From: Phycisphaerae bacterium
GTDB lineage: Bacteria; Planctomycetota; Phycisphaerae; Phycisphaerales; UBA1924
Length of the DNA: 64,000 nucleotides
Assembly: GCA_014192545.1 (NCBI GenBank)
Contig: BJHL01000004.1
Location: 186,001 to 250,000 of the forward strand
Reading direction: 5' to 3'
In this document: in pieces, positions 53,852 to 63,234 of the stretch
Numbering within the stretch: position 1 is the stretch's first letter
Layout of the letters: each line of letters begins with the position of its first letter
Notes under the pieces: generated by a model
Database searches by the model: none
Told to the model about the DNA's origin: nothing
The model's input: only the letters and a program-made list of their open reading frames with translations
Program-made: the position numbers and the translations under genes

Positions 53852-54412
53852 TCAGGTCCGCAGCACTGCGATAGCAGGGTGATTGCGATACAAGCCGTCG
53901 TAATCAAGGCCGTAACCGACGACGAATTCATCAGGGATATCGAAGCCCACGTATTCAACTTTCACAGGCAGCTTGGCTTTGCCAGGTTTGCGAAGCAGCA
54001 CGCATGTCCGGAGGCTCGCGGGCTTCTCTTTGTTGATGAGATCAATGAGCGTGTGCAGCGTTTGACCGCTGTCCAAGATGTCATCAATCAGCAACACATG
54101 GCTATTCGCGAGTTTGTCAGGCAGCGCGCTCTTCATCTTCACGCCTTTGCTTTCCACGCTCGTGCCCGGATAGCTCGACACCGCAACCAGTTCGATGCGC
54201 AGCTTGATGGGCATCTCGCGGATGAGGTCGGCGACGAAAACCATCGCACCTGTCATCACGGCGATGATGACGATGTGCGGCTCTTGCCCCGCTGGTGTTG
54301 CCGCGACGCTTCGCTGCAAGTCCTTGGCTATCTGCACGCCAAGTTCGTGCACGCGCTGGGCGATGCGGTCTTTTTCGACGAGTGTTGTCGCAAAGTCGTT
54401 GGCGAGTGCCAT
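53852..54412 (-). CDS. hpt: Hypoxanthine phosphoribosyltransferase
   Basis: The enzyme salvages hypoxanthine or guanine with PRPP. The 186-residue protein starts at the ATG before ALANDFATTL and shows VMTGAMVFVADLIRE, the PRPP motif VLLIDDILDSGQTL (about 110-123) and the late FVVGYGLDYDGLYRNHPAIAVL typical of HPRT. It is divergent from the TauE-type gene and upstream of the bPH-coaE fusion, probably as an operon. Confidence 0.95.
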   Translation of the reverse strand: MALANDFATTLVEKDRIAQRVHELGVQIAKDLQRSVAATPAGQEPHIVIIAVMTGAMVFVADLIREMPIKLRIELVAVSSYPGTSVESKGVKMKSALPDKLANSHVLLIDDILDSGQTLHTLIDLINKEKPASLRTCVLLRKPGKAKLPVKVEYVGFDIPDEFVVGYGLDYDGLYRNHPAIAVLRT

Positions 54413-54489
54413 GGGCCAAGCGTAGCAAATCTCACGCACGCACGCGAGTCTTGCTCTGCACGGCACACAAACAAGCTACGCTGGCACAC

Positions 54490-55317
54490 ATGACCCCCGA
54501 GTGGTCCATGTTTGTGCTGTTTCTGGCTGCTTGTGCGGCGGGCTTTCTTGGTGCGCTCACCGGGCTTGGCGGGGGCGTGGTCATTGTGCCGGTGCTCATG
54601 CTTGCGTTTGGTGTTGATCTGCGTTACGCCGTCGGCACGTCGCTGATTGCAGTCATCGCGACCAGCACGGGCAGTGCGGCGGCATACGTGCGCGACGGAT
54701 TCACGAATGTGCGCGTGGGCGTGCTGCTTGAAGTTGCGACAGTGGTCGGCGCAATCGGCGGCGCGTTGCTCGCGGCGTTGCTTAGTCCGCAGTTCATCGT
54801 TGTGCTGTTTGTGTGCGCGCTTTTCTACAGCGCACTTGCCACGCTGCGTCCGCCCGCACCGCATCCGCTTGAAAGCGAGCCCGACGCGCTGGCAACCAAA
54901 CTCCAACTCGACGGCGTTTACCCCACCAAAGACGGCCTGACACCGTATCGCGTGCGCAACGTGCCTTGGGCGTTTGTCATCATGATCGGCGCAGGCACGC
55001 TGAGTGCCATCGTCGGCATCGGCAGCGGGATCATCAAGGTGCTCGCGATGGACCGCTTGATGCGGCTGCCTTTTAAGGTAAGCACCACCACCAGCAACTT
55101 CATGATCGGCGTGACGGCAGCCGCAAGCAGTGGCGTTTACCTGCATCGCGGTCAGATCGAGCCGCAACTCGCTGGGCCGGTCGCGCTGGGTGCTTTGATC
55201 GGTGCATTAGCGGGCGCGCGTGTTCTACCCAAGATCAAAACCCTCTGGCTTCGCCGGATTTTTGCAATTGTCGTGGTCGGAAGCGGCATCGAAATGTTGC
55301 GGAGGACGTTTTGGTGA
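54490..55317 (+). CDS. Sulfite exporter TauE/SafE-family permease
   Basis: The 275-residue membrane protein has the internally duplicated TauE/SafE layout of about eight helices. The first half has FLGALTGLGGGVVIVPVLML and the second half repeats it as IVGIGSGIIKVLAMDRLM. A soluble loop (about 125-165) separates the halves. It is predicted to move small organic sulfur compounds or other anions across the inner membrane. The start ATG is the one before TPEWSMFVLF; the longer frame overlaps the hpt gene. Confidence 0.9.
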   Translation: MTPEWSMFVLFLAACAAGFLGALTGLGGGVVIVPVLMLAFGVDLRYAVGTSLIAVIATSTGSAAAYVRDGFTNVRVGVLLEVATVVGAIGGALLAALLSPQFIVVLFVCALFYSALATLRPPAPHPLESEPDALATKLQLDGVYPTKDGLTPYRVRNVPWAFVIMIGAGTLSAIVGIGSGIIKVLAMDRLMRLPFKVSTTTSNFMIGVTAAASSGVYLHRGQIEPQLAGPVALGALIGALAGARVLPKIKTLWLRRIFAIVVVGSGIEMLRRTFW

Positions 55318-55341
55318 CGCGACTTTCCTATAGTTGCAACA

Positions 55342-55938
55342 ATGGCTAAACAAGCACCAAGCAAGGTTCTCGCGGGCAGAAGTTCCCCGTCGTCACTCCC
55401 GCGCGTTGCGATTGTCGTCAGTCGCTACAACGCGTCCATTACCGACAAACTCGAAAGCGGCTCGCTCGCCGCGTTTGAAGACTGCGGCGGAGATCACGAT
55501 GACATCGTGATCGTGCCGGCCGCTGGAAGTTGGGAGATCGTGCCGCTCACGATGGCCGCTTGCGATCGCGAAGATATCGATGGCGTCGTGACGCTTGGGT
55601 GCATTATCAAAGGCGAAACGACGCACGACCGCGTACTTGCCGATGCAGTTGCGAAGGGGCTCATCGATGTGATGATGACAACCGGCAAGCCCGTGTCGCT
55701 GGGTGTGTTGACGGTTGAGAATGTCGCACAGGCTCAAGCTCGCGCGGGCGGCGATCAGGGCAACAAAGGTGCAGAGGCGATGCTCGCGATGATTGAAACG
55801 TGGCGCGCGATGATGCAGCTTGCGGGCAAGCGAGTTGGCGTCTCGCACACGATCAACGACATGCCCGACAAAGCCAAGGGCAAGATCGGCACGCACAGTA
55901 AAAAGATCGAGGGAAAGAGCGCAGGGAGCAAGCGATGA
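55342..55938 (+). CDS. ribH: 6,7-dimethyl-8-ribityllumazine synthase
   Basis: RibH makes lumazine, the direct precursor of riboflavin. The 198-residue protein shows VVSRYNASIT (the RFN-type substrate motif), AGSWEIVP, the catalytic His in GETTHDRVLADAV, and GVLTVENVAQAQARAG with NKGAEAM. The N-terminal 20 and C-terminal 25 residues are basic extensions. Its TGA overlaps the nusB ATG by 4 bp. Confidence 0.95.
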   Translation: MAKQAPSKVLAGRSSPSSLPRVAIVVSRYNASITDKLESGSLAAFEDCGGDHDDIVIVPAAGSWEIVPLTMAACDREDIDGVVTLGCIIKGETTHDRVLADAVAKGLIDVMMTTGKPVSLGVLTVENVAQAQARAGGDQGNKGAEAMLAMIETWRAMMQLAGKRVGVSHTINDMPDKAKGKIGTHSKKIEGKSAGSKR

Positions 55939-56537
55939 GTGCGAAACAACCTGCCAACGCGAACACTTCTGGTTCGACCGTCACTGCCGATCCGCTCCGC
56001 CAACTCGCATTCACCGGCGTGTACGTGCTGCCCCAGTTTGAAGAGCTGGGCATGGCCAACGCGCCGATGACCGGCAGCCTGAACCCGCTGGATGTTGAAG
56101 CGAAGATGAACGCGTACACCAGCGAGCAACGCGAACGCGTCTTTAATGTGGCCTCGCGGCGACTGGCCTTTCAGTTGTTGTATCAGCTTGATGCGTCCAA
56201 CGAGCGCGACGTGAACGGCGCGATCGATCGCGAACTTCGTGAAGTTGGTGATCTTGGACCAATTGCATCCGAGAAAGTGAAGGCTCTCGTACTGGGCGCA
56301 CACGAAACACGTCGCGACGCCGACGCGAAGTTCGCCAAGCTCGCGCCTGAGTGGCCCACACACCGGCTTGCGGGTGTTGATCGCGCAATCTTGCGGCTCG
56401 CGCATTACGAGATCACCAACAACATCAACCCCGCTCGCATCGTCATCAACGAAGCGGTTGAAATCGCGCGAGCATTCAGCACCGAGAAGAGCCCGGCGTT
56501 CATCAACGCTTTGCTCGACAAAGTCGCCGCGACGTAA
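55935..56537 (+). CDS. nusB: Transcription antitermination factor NusB
   Basis: NusB binds boxA RNA with NusE and supports rRNA antitermination. The 200-residue protein has an extra 70-residue N-terminal region without clear fold. The helical NusB core then runs from RRLAFQLLYQLD to RIVINEAVEIARAFSTEKSPAFINALLDK (seen in part as NEAVEIARAFS). The ribH-nusB pairing with ATGA overlap is a common bacterial arrangement. ftsY follows 32 bp later. Confidence 0.93.
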   Translation: MSAKQPANANTSGSTVTADPLRQLAFTGVYVLPQFEELGMANAPMTGSLNPLDVEAKMNAYTSEQRERVFNVASRRLAFQLLYQLDASNERDVNGAIDRELREVGDLGPIASEKVKALVLGAHETRRDADAKFAKLAPEWPTHRLAGVDRAILRLAHYEITNNINPARIVINEAVEIARAFSTEKSPAFINALLDKVAAT

Positions 56538-56569
56538 TCACCGCCAACGCACGCTTTCCTGGAACTCGC

Positions 56570-57511
56570 ATGGGATTTTTCAAGTCACTCGTTGACGGCT
56601 TCAAAAAAGGACTTGAGAAAACGCGTGACGCAATCGTCACGGGCGTGCAGGGCCTACGCAACATTCTCACGGGTCGCAAGCTTGATGAAGCGCTCATCGA
56701 TGAAATCGAACGCCGATTGCTGCAAGCCGACGTGGGCGTAAAAACCACCACCAAACTCATTGATGGCGTGCGTGCCGACTTTCGCAGCGGCAAGATGGAA
56801 AGCGGCGATCAAGCACTCGTCTACCTCAAACGAGAAATCGCTTCCTTGTGGCCTCAGCAAGATCGCTCGCTGCGCATGGCTCCTGCAGGCGCGACGGTCC
56901 CCACCGTTATTCTCGTCACAGGCGTGAATGGCGTGGGAAAGACCACGAGCATTGCGAAGTTGTGCAGCACGTTGCGAGGCCAAGGCAAGACCGTCCTTCT
57001 GGGAGCGTGCGATACATTCCGCGCTGGCGCCGTCGCGCAGCTCGAAACGTGGGCCAATCGCCTGGGCGTTGAAGTCGTCAAAGGCCAACAAGGCGGCGAC
57101 CCGGCTGCCGTTGCATTCGATGCTTGTGCAGCCGCGAAAAGTCGCAAAGTCGATGTACTCATTCTCGATACCGCCGGCCGATTGCAAACGCAAGACCCGC
57201 TCATGCGGCAGCTCACGAAGATTCGCAACGTGGTACAAAAGCAAATCGATGGCGCGCCGCATGAAGTGTTGCTCGTGCTTGATGCAACCAGTGGCCAGAA
57301 CGCTTTGCGACAAGCCGAAGAGTTTGGCAAGGCTGCGGGCGTCACGGGCATTTTCCTTGCAAAACTCGACGGCACAGCAAAGGGCGGCATCGTCATCGCC
57401 GTGCGCGATGTGACTGATATTCCCGTGAAGTTCGTGGGCGTGGGCGAAACGCCTGCCGATGTGCAAGCGTTCGATCCTGAGGCGTTTGTGGAAGCGTTGT
57501 TCAGCGAGTGA
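56570..57511 (+). CDS. ftsY: Signal recognition particle receptor FtsY
   Basis: FtsY docks SRP-ribosome complexes at the membrane. The 313-residue protein begins MGFFKSLVDGFKKGLEKTRD, a basic amphipathic start, followed by the N domain. The GTPase has G1 VNGVGKTTSIAK, DTFRAGAV, G3 DTAGR, and G4 TGIFLAKLDGTAKGG. It lacks the long acidic A domain of E. coli, as in many bacteria. It is probably in one operon with ribH and nusB. Confidence 0.96.
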   Translation: MGFFKSLVDGFKKGLEKTRDAIVTGVQGLRNILTGRKLDEALIDEIERRLLQADVGVKTTTKLIDGVRADFRSGKMESGDQALVYLKREIASLWPQQDRSLRMAPAGATVPTVILVTGVNGVGKTTSIAKLCSTLRGQGKTVLLGACDTFRAGAVAQLETWANRLGVEVVKGQQGGDPAAVAFDACAAAKSRKVDVLILDTAGRLQTQDPLMRQLTKIRNVVQKQIDGAPHEVLLVLDATSGQNALRQAEEFGKAAGVTGIFLAKLDGTAKGGIVIAVRDVTDIPVKFVGVGETPADVQAFDPEAFVEALFSE

Positions 57512-57693
57512 TTTGGTTCCAGCAAACGCGCGAATAAGCCTCCTTGAATGAGCCTCTATTTGCAATGCGTTCGGCAGCTTTTGCCTGTTCGTTTGCACCA
57601 ACACCACCTCATTTGCGTCATAACGCGGTCCATTCAACTTTTGCGATCTGGTTTCTATGTAGTCGCGTCCGCAAACTGCCGATGCGATTCAAC

Positions 57694-58656
57694 ATGAGTA
57701 CTCCTGCAACCAAAACGTCCGGCGACATCCTCCTCGACGCAGGCACCAACGAGCTTGAAGTGCTGGTCTTCGGTCTGGCCGGTGGCCTCTACGGCGTCAA
57801 CGTCGCGAAAGTGCGCGAAGTCATCAAACCCATGCCGGTCACGGCGGCTCCGCATCAGCATGCGAGTGTGCAAGGCACGTTCAACATCCGCGGCAATGTG
57901 CTGCCAGTCGTTGATCTTGCAAGCCATCTCTCCCTCACGCGCAAACAGCCCTTCGAGGCCGAAGGCCGTGTCATCATCACCGAATTCAATGGCCTGCGCA
58001 CAGGATTCCTCGTCGACACCGTCGATCAGATCTATCGCATGGGCTGGGAGAAGATTCGCCCCGCGCCGGAAGTTGGCAGCGACAATCCCGCTTCAGTAAC
58101 GCCCATCACCGGCGTCATCGAGATGAAAGACAAACTCATTCTGATGATCGACTTTGAATCCGTTGCTGATTCGATTCTCATCGAGCGCCGCCTGCACATC
58201 GAGAGCGTTGAAAACACGCTGGGAGTTGATCGCGCCAGTAAACATATCGTACTCGCCGAAGATTCGCCCTTCATGCGAAACGTCCTGCTTGAAGTTTTCA
58301 CCGCAAGTGGATACACAAACCTGAAAGTTTGTAGCAATGGCGAAGAAGCCTGGGAAGCCGTCAACGCAGCTCAAGGCGCCGTTGACTGCCTCGTGAGCGA
58401 CATCGAAATGCCTCGCATGGACGGCTTGTACCTGTGCAAACGCATCAAGGAAACGCCCGCCCTGAAGCACACGCCAGTTGTGCTCTTCAGCAGTTTGATC
58501 AGCGACGACAACCGAAAAAAAGGCCAGCAAGTCGGTGCCGATGTGCAAGTCAGCAAGCCCGAACTGCGCGAAACCGTCATGCTCGTCGACAAAGTTGTCA
58601 GCGGCCGCATCGACGAAGTGCGTGCAACTGCGAACGCGCAAGCAGCCGCGGCCTGA
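57694..58656 (+). CDS. cheV: CheV-type chemotaxis coupling protein (CheW-receiver)
   Basis: The 320-residue protein has a CheW-like domain (about 15-165: LEVLVFGLAGGLYGVNVAKV and GTFNIRGNVLPVVDL) followed by a receiver (about 185-305). In the receiver are HIVLAEDSPFMRN, the phosphoacceptor Asp in CLVSDIEMPRMDG, SSL and a Lys in VSKP. CheV couples receptors to CheA and adapts through phosphorylation. It could work with the haem chemoreceptor elsewhere in this window. The start may be four codons earlier. Confidence 0.92.
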   Translation: MSTPATKTSGDILLDAGTNELEVLVFGLAGGLYGVNVAKVREVIKPMPVTAAPHQHASVQGTFNIRGNVLPVVDLASHLSLTRKQPFEAEGRVIITEFNGLRTGFLVDTVDQIYRMGWEKIRPAPEVGSDNPASVTPITGVIEMKDKLILMIDFESVADSILIERRLHIESVENTLGVDRASKHIVLAEDSPFMRNVLLEVFTASGYTNLKVCSNGEEAWEAVNAAQGAVDCLVSDIEMPRMDGLYLCKRIKETPALKHTPVVLFSSLISDDNRKKGQQVGADVQVSKPELRETVMLVDKVVSGRIDEVRATANAQAAAA

Positions 58657-58716
58657 GAGATCACTTCGCGTTTCATAATTCAGCCAGCAACCACTTCTCC
58701 CTTCTACCCTCCCACC

Positions 58717-59280
58717 ATGATTCACCCTTGGCACGAAGTCACGCCCGCTCTGGAAAATCTTGAACTTCCCGGCCACTTCCGCGCAGTCATCGAGATTCCC
58801 AAAGGCAGCAGCAACAAGTACGAGCTTGACAAAAGCTCGGGATTGCTCAAGCTCGATCGCGTGCTCAGCAGCGCGGTCTACTACCCCGCCAACTACGGCT
58901 TCATCCCGCAAACCCTTGCCGAAGATGACGACCCACTCGACGTGCTTGTGTACTGCACTGAAGAGATTCCGCCGCTTTGCTTGTGCGAGGCTCGCGCTGT
59001 CGGCCTCATGACCATGATCGATCAAGGCCAGCCTGATCACAAAGTCATCGCCGTGCTGCCCCAAGACCCGATCTACGCCGAACGCACCAAAGTTGCCGAT
59101 TTCCCCAAGCACATCTTCAAGATGCTTCGCCGGTTTTTCGAAGACTACAAAACGCTTGAAGGCAAGGAAGTCGCCGTCGACGAAGTGCAAAGTGCCGATG
59201 TCGCGCACCGTGTCATCGAAGAAAGCCTGGCGCGCTACAGCCGCGCCCGTCGGCTTGGCCAACTGACCGGCTTGCGATAA
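58717..59280 (+). CDS. ppa: Inorganic pyrophosphatase
   Basis: This soluble family I pyrophosphatase hydrolyses PPi to drive biosynthesis. The 187 residues show VIEIPKGSSNKYE, VYYPANYGFIPQT and the metal-binding signature DDDPLDVLV, followed by KVIAVLPQDP and the HIFKMLRRFFEDYKTLEGK region. Length is normal. The start is an ATG 60 bp after cheV with no strong SD. Confidence 0.95.
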   Translation: MIHPWHEVTPALENLELPGHFRAVIEIPKGSSNKYELDKSSGLLKLDRVLSSAVYYPANYGFIPQTLAEDDDPLDVLVYCTEEIPPLCLCEARAVGLMTMIDQGQPDHKVIAVLPQDPIYAERTKVADFPKHIFKMLRRFFEDYKTLEGKEVAVDEVQSADVAHRVIEESLARYSRARRLGQLTGLR

Positions 59281-59351
59281 GTCGCAGCAATTTCATACGA
59301 CATACCCGATGTGAAACGCAAACTCAAACTGGCTTCGCATACGCTGCCCAC

Positions 59352-60143
59352 ATGTCCGACCAGCACTCTCTAGAAATCCACCGCCGCTTCGCAGTTGCTC
59401 TCGCCGCGAGCGAGCAGATGGGCCACATCGCGATGCGGCTCTATCAAAGCGACGCGATGACCACCACCCGCAAAGCCGATGGCTCAGTCGTCACCCCTGC
59501 GGACAAAGACGCTGAAACGCTGCTGCGCGAAATGATCGCCCGCACCTTCCCTAACGACGCAATCCTTGGCGAAGAGTTTGGCGAGCAACCCGGCAACTCC
59601 GGCTTTCGCTGGGTCATCGATCCCATCGATGGCACGCGCAGTTTCGTTGATGGCATTCCCACTTTCGCCAACCTTGTCGCCGTCGAGTTTGCAGGCCGGG
59701 CCGTCGCGGGCGTTGCCAACTTTCCCGCACTTAGTGAGTGCGTGTGGGCGAGCACAAATGACGGCGCACACTGGCGCAGCCGACAAGGCCTGCGCACCGC
59801 TCGCGTCGCACCCGCCATAGAACTCAGCAAGACCATGGTGCAAACCGCCAGCCCGCAAAGCTACGCCCGTCACGGCAAACTCACCGCACTCGACAAAATC
59901 GCCAAACAGACGCTCCGCACGCACGGCTGGAACGACGCGTACTCCTTCGCTTTGACTGCAACAGGCCGCAGCCACGCCACCGTCGCATTCGGCTTCTCTC
60001 GCTGGGACGTTGCCCCCTTCGAAATCATCTTCGAAGAAGCCGGCGGCCAGCTCACCGACTGGTCCGGCAAAACCCAAGCCCTCGCAACCGCCCTCGGAAC
60101 GAGCAAGTCCATGCAAGCCCAATTCATCGAAGTACTCTCCTAA
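59352..60143 (+). CDS. hisN: Inositol-monophosphatase-family phosphatase, probably histidinol-phosphatase
   Basis: The 263-residue protein carries the metal-binding motifs of the Li-sensitive phosphatase family: GEEFG (about residue 75), DPIDGTRSFVDG and a late WDVAPFEIIFEEAGG. The TRSFVDGIPTFANLVAVE stretch fits the HisN branch better than SuhB or CysQ, but the assignment by eye is not final. It would remove phosphate from histidinol phosphate in histidine synthesis. Confidence 0.82.
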   Translation: MSDQHSLEIHRRFAVALAASEQMGHIAMRLYQSDAMTTTRKADGSVVTPADKDAETLLREMIARTFPNDAILGEEFGEQPGNSGFRWVIDPIDGTRSFVDGIPTFANLVAVEFAGRAVAGVANFPALSECVWASTNDGAHWRSRQGLRTARVAPAIELSKTMVQTASPQSYARHGKLTALDKIAKQTLRTHGWNDAYSFALTATGRSHATVAFGFSRWDVAPFEIIFEEAGGQLTDWSGKTQALATALGTSKSMQAQFIEVLS

Positions 60144-60184
60144 TCCAACCCTTCGCTGTATTACTTTACTTCGTCACTTCTCCC

Positions 60185-61138
60185 ATGTTCGGCTCCCACC
60201 TCTCCATCTCCGGCGGCATGGTCAACGCCCTGTTCGAAGCCGAGCAACTCGGCATGGAAACAGTCCAAGTCTTTACGAAAAATCAGCAGCAATGGAAAGC
60301 TCCGCCGCTCAGCGAGAGTGCATCTGCCGACTGGCTGCGCGAACTCAAGCGACTGGGCTGGCAATCTCGCACCGTCAGCCACGCAAGTTATCTCATCAAT
60401 CTCGCATCACACGACGATGAACTCTTCGCCAAGAGCGTTGACCTGATGACCGACGAAATCGAACGCTGCGAAGCTCTCTCCATTCCATTCCTCGTCCACC
60501 ACCCCGGCTCATTCGTCGGCTGGACGCGCGAGCAAGGCATCGCCCGCATTGCCAGCGCCTATCGCGAACTCTCCAAACGTACCAAAGGCTACAGAACCAT
60601 CGCCTGTCTCGAAGGCGTCAGCGGCGCTGGCTCCCAAATCGGCGGCCCGTTCGAAGACCTCGCCACTCTCCGCGCAGCCATTATCGAAGCCACCGGCGAA
60701 CCCAAGCGAATCGGCTTCTGTCTCGACAGTTGCCACCTGCACGCCGCTGGCCACGACATGAGCACCCTCGCTGCCGGTCAAGCAACGCTTAAGCGCTTCG
60801 ATGAACTCTGTAGCATCACCAACATCAAAGTCTGGCACATCAACGACAGCAAAGGTGCCCTCGCCAGCAAGCTCGACCGCCACGATCACATCGGCTTGGG
60901 CCACGTGGGAGGCAACCCCATCAAGCACGTCAAGCCAGGCAAAGCCGCCGAGGCCAAGTTCTCCAATGCCCGCCTCACCGACTCGGGCTTCGCCGCCATC
61001 GTCCGGCACAAGGCCTTCGCCAACGTCCCCAAAATTCTCGAAACCCCCAAAGAAGAGACCAAAGCCGCCAAGGACCTGCCCGTCAGCAAGCGAGCCGACA
61101 GCGTCAATCTCAAGCGGCTGCGCGGCCTGATGGCGTAA
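60185..61138 (+). CDS. nfo: Apurinic/apyrimidinic endonuclease IV
   Basis: Endonuclease IV cuts DNA 5' to abasic sites. The 317-residue TIM-barrel protein has GSHLSISGGM at the start and VQVFTKNQQQW. Its zinc-ligand segments are VHHPGSFVG, CLEGVSGAG, FCLDSCHLHAAGHD, WHINDSKGALASKLDRHDHIGLG (seen in part) and the late KILETPKE. All ligand-type residues (His, Glu, Asp) appear intact. A basic C-terminal tail of 30 residues is extra. Confidence 0.94.
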   Translation: MFGSHLSISGGMVNALFEAEQLGMETVQVFTKNQQQWKAPPLSESASADWLRELKRLGWQSRTVSHASYLINLASHDDELFAKSVDLMTDEIERCEALSIPFLVHHPGSFVGWTREQGIARIASAYRELSKRTKGYRTIACLEGVSGAGSQIGGPFEDLATLRAAIIEATGEPKRIGFCLDSCHLHAAGHDMSTLAAGQATLKRFDELCSITNIKVWHINDSKGALASKLDRHDHIGLGHVGGNPIKHVKPGKAAEAKFSNARLTDSGFAAIVRHKAFANVPKILETPKEETKAAKDLPVSKRADSVNLKRLRGLMA

Positions 61139-61346
61139 GCAATTGCGCGAATCTTCTGGCAAAAGCACGGCGGAAAGCGCACAAATCGCGAGTCGCTTGC
61201 GATCCCTGGGCGTCAAATCGGCGTACACGACATAGCCGGACTGTGATCCCAAAGCGGGCGGTACCTGTTTGCACATTTCTGCGCTGACTGGCCGATATGC
61301 TCAGTTGATTCCCTGTCCGCCGGAAGCGTCCAAAGATTGGAGCATC

Positions 61347-62501
61347 ATGTTGCACGCTGAGAGGTTGTTGTCGTCGTCGGCCAAAGCTGTAGTCCTTATC
61401 ACGCTTATCGCGTGCGCCGGCTCAGTCACGGGCTGCCGCATGCTGGACTCCAAGCGCGGGCCACGTGGTAACTCGCAAGTTGCAGCACCTGGCCAAGACG
61501 CCCAGCAAGTCAGTGCCAACTCCACCAACGCCCCCCGCGGCTCCCGCGCCGAGGTGCCAGCAACAGGCCCCATCCCCGAGCGCCTCGCGTCGCTCAACCA
61601 AACGCTGCCCACCGACCAAGTCGTGCCAGGAACCGACTCGCTCCAACGCGGCAGCGTACTGCTGGACCAAGGCCTCACCGCCGAAGCTGCGAAAGCCTTC
61701 GAGTTGGCCATCGCCGAGAACCCGCTACTGACGCCCGCCTACATGCGGCTGGGCGAAATCCGCTACAAGGAAGGCAACCTCGAAGCCGCCGAGCAGAGCT
61801 TTGGCCAAGCCGCTGCGCTTGAGCCCACGAATTTCGACGCCCAGTACAAGCACGCCATGGTGCTGCACGAAATGGGCAAGTTCGACGCGGCAATCCGCAC
61901 GTATCTCAAAGCCCTCGCGCTCCGGCCCGATGACTTCCGCGCCAACAGTAACCTCGCCGCCGCATACCTGCAAAGCAACGAACCGCGCGAAGCTCTGCCC
62001 TACGCCCAGCGCGCCATCGAGCTCAATCCCAACGACGCCGCCAGCCGCACCAATCTCGGGGCGGTCTACTCAGCACTGGGCCAGTTCGAGAATGCCATCA
62101 CCGAGTATCAGCAAGCATCAGAACTGACCGATCTGCAACCCAAGCTGCTGCTCAACCTTGCCGAGGCCTATCGCAAGGTCAATCGCCACGAAGAAATGGT
62201 CAGCACCCTCGAGCAAGTCATCCGCGTCGAACCCAGCGCCGCCGCCTTTGAACGCTTGGGCACGGGCCACTTCCGTCTGGGCCAGTTTGACGAGAGCCTC
62301 GCCAACTTTGAGAAAGCCGTCGGCTTGGACGCCGACTACTTCCCCGCGCTCAACGGAATCGGCGTCTGCCTGCTGCGTCGCTACATCGCCGATCAAGACG
62401 ACCTGGACTCACGCGACGCCGCCGTCAAGGCCTTGCGTCGCAGCTTGCAAGTCGAGCGCAACCAGCCGCGCGTGGTGCAACTGCTCAGCCAGTATCAGTA
62501 A
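61347..62501 (+). CDS. TPR lipoprotein
   Basis: The 384-residue protein starts at the ATG before LHAERLLSSS. It has a hydrophobic stretch followed by SVTGC, a plausible lipobox, so it is probably a lipoprotein. After a Pro/Ala/Ser-rich linker come about seven tetratricopeptide repeats (about 100-370), for example AFELAIAENPLLTPAYMRLG and NLAAAYLQSNEPREALPYA. TPR arrays mediate protein-protein contacts; the partner is unknown. A terminator follows. Confidence 0.87.
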   Translation: MLHAERLLSSSAKAVVLITLIACAGSVTGCRMLDSKRGPRGNSQVAAPGQDAQQVSANSTNAPRGSRAEVPATGPIPERLASLNQTLPTDQVVPGTDSLQRGSVLLDQGLTAEAAKAFELAIAENPLLTPAYMRLGEIRYKEGNLEAAEQSFGQAAALEPTNFDAQYKHAMVLHEMGKFDAAIRTYLKALALRPDDFRANSNLAAAYLQSNEPREALPYAQRAIELNPNDAASRTNLGAVYSALGQFENAITEYQQASELTDLQPKLLLNLAEAYRKVNRHEEMVSTLEQVIRVEPSAAAFERLGTGHFRLGQFDESLANFEKAVGLDADYFPALNGIGVCLLRRYIADQDDLDSRDAAVKALRRSLQVERNQPRVVQLLSQYQ

Positions 62502-62531
62502 TCGTCTTGACCAACAACCCGGCCATTCCCC

Positions 62532-62559
62532 AACCGCCCGCCACTCGCGGGCGGTTTTC
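62532..62559 (+). terminator. Intrinsic terminator of the TPR gene
   Basis: A 9-bp stem ACCGCCCGC/GCGGGCGGT with a 5-base loop is followed by TTTCTTT. It lies about 30 bp after the stop. Confidence 0.9.
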
Positions 62560-62628
62560 TTTCCCCGGCATCCAACCACACGCGCCTAAACTCTCCACTC
62601 ACAACTTTTACGTTCGGAAGGCTTTCGC

Positions 62629-63171
62629 ATGACACTGTTTGAACCAATTCTGACCCTCGCTGAACTCGGCCCAAAGTGGCTAAGCGGTGTAATCCTCTCG
62701 CTCTTCATCTTTGTCAGCGTCCTCATGGTGCTGGTGGTACTCATTCAAAAGCCCCAAGGCGGCGGCCTCTCCGGCGCATTCGGCGGCAGCAGCGCAGGCT
62801 CGGGCCAGACCGCCTTCGGTACCAAGACGGGCGACGCTCTCACCCTCTTCACCGTGGGCGTCTTCGTCGTTTTCGTGATTCTGGCAATCCTGCTCAACCT
62901 CGCCATGAAGCCCGGCAAGGCAATTCCTGGAACAACAATCGAGTCAACCGGCACGACCGCACCCGTTGAAACGACACCCGCTGAAAACCAGACCCCGGCA
63001 GCTCCGGTCGACAACACCTTGGGCGGCGCACTGCCCACGGCATTGCCCACCGCGCCCGTCTCGCCTGGCGCGGAACTGCCCTCCCCGGTCACGACACCCG
63101 CTACGCCCGCAACTACACCAGCAACTGAACCCGCAACCCCGCCCGCGCCCAAGCCCGACGGCGGCATGTAA
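62629..63171 (+). CDS. secG: Preprotein translocase subunit SecG
   Basis: SecG assists SecYEG-dependent export. The 180-residue protein has two membrane helices (about 18-42 and 78-100) around the conserved loop QKPQGGGLSGAFGGSSAGSGQ (recognisable as QKPQGGGLSGAFGG). The C-terminal 75 residues are a Pro/Thr/Ala-rich tail absent from short SecG proteins. The next gene, a YicC-family member, starts 63 bp later. Confidence 0.93.
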   Translation: MTLFEPILTLAELGPKWLSGVILSLFIFVSVLMVLVVLIQKPQGGGLSGAFGGSSAGSGQTAFGTKTGDALTLFTVGVFVVFVILAILLNLAMKPGKAIPGTTIESTGTTAPVETTPAENQTPAAPVDNTLGGALPTALPTAPVSPGAELPSPVTTPATPATTPATEPATPPAPKPDGGM

Positions 63172-63234
63172 GTCTCCTTCTCCTTTGCTTCCCGTTCTCT
63201 CGCCTCGCTTCTTCTCTTCAGGAACCCCAACGCA

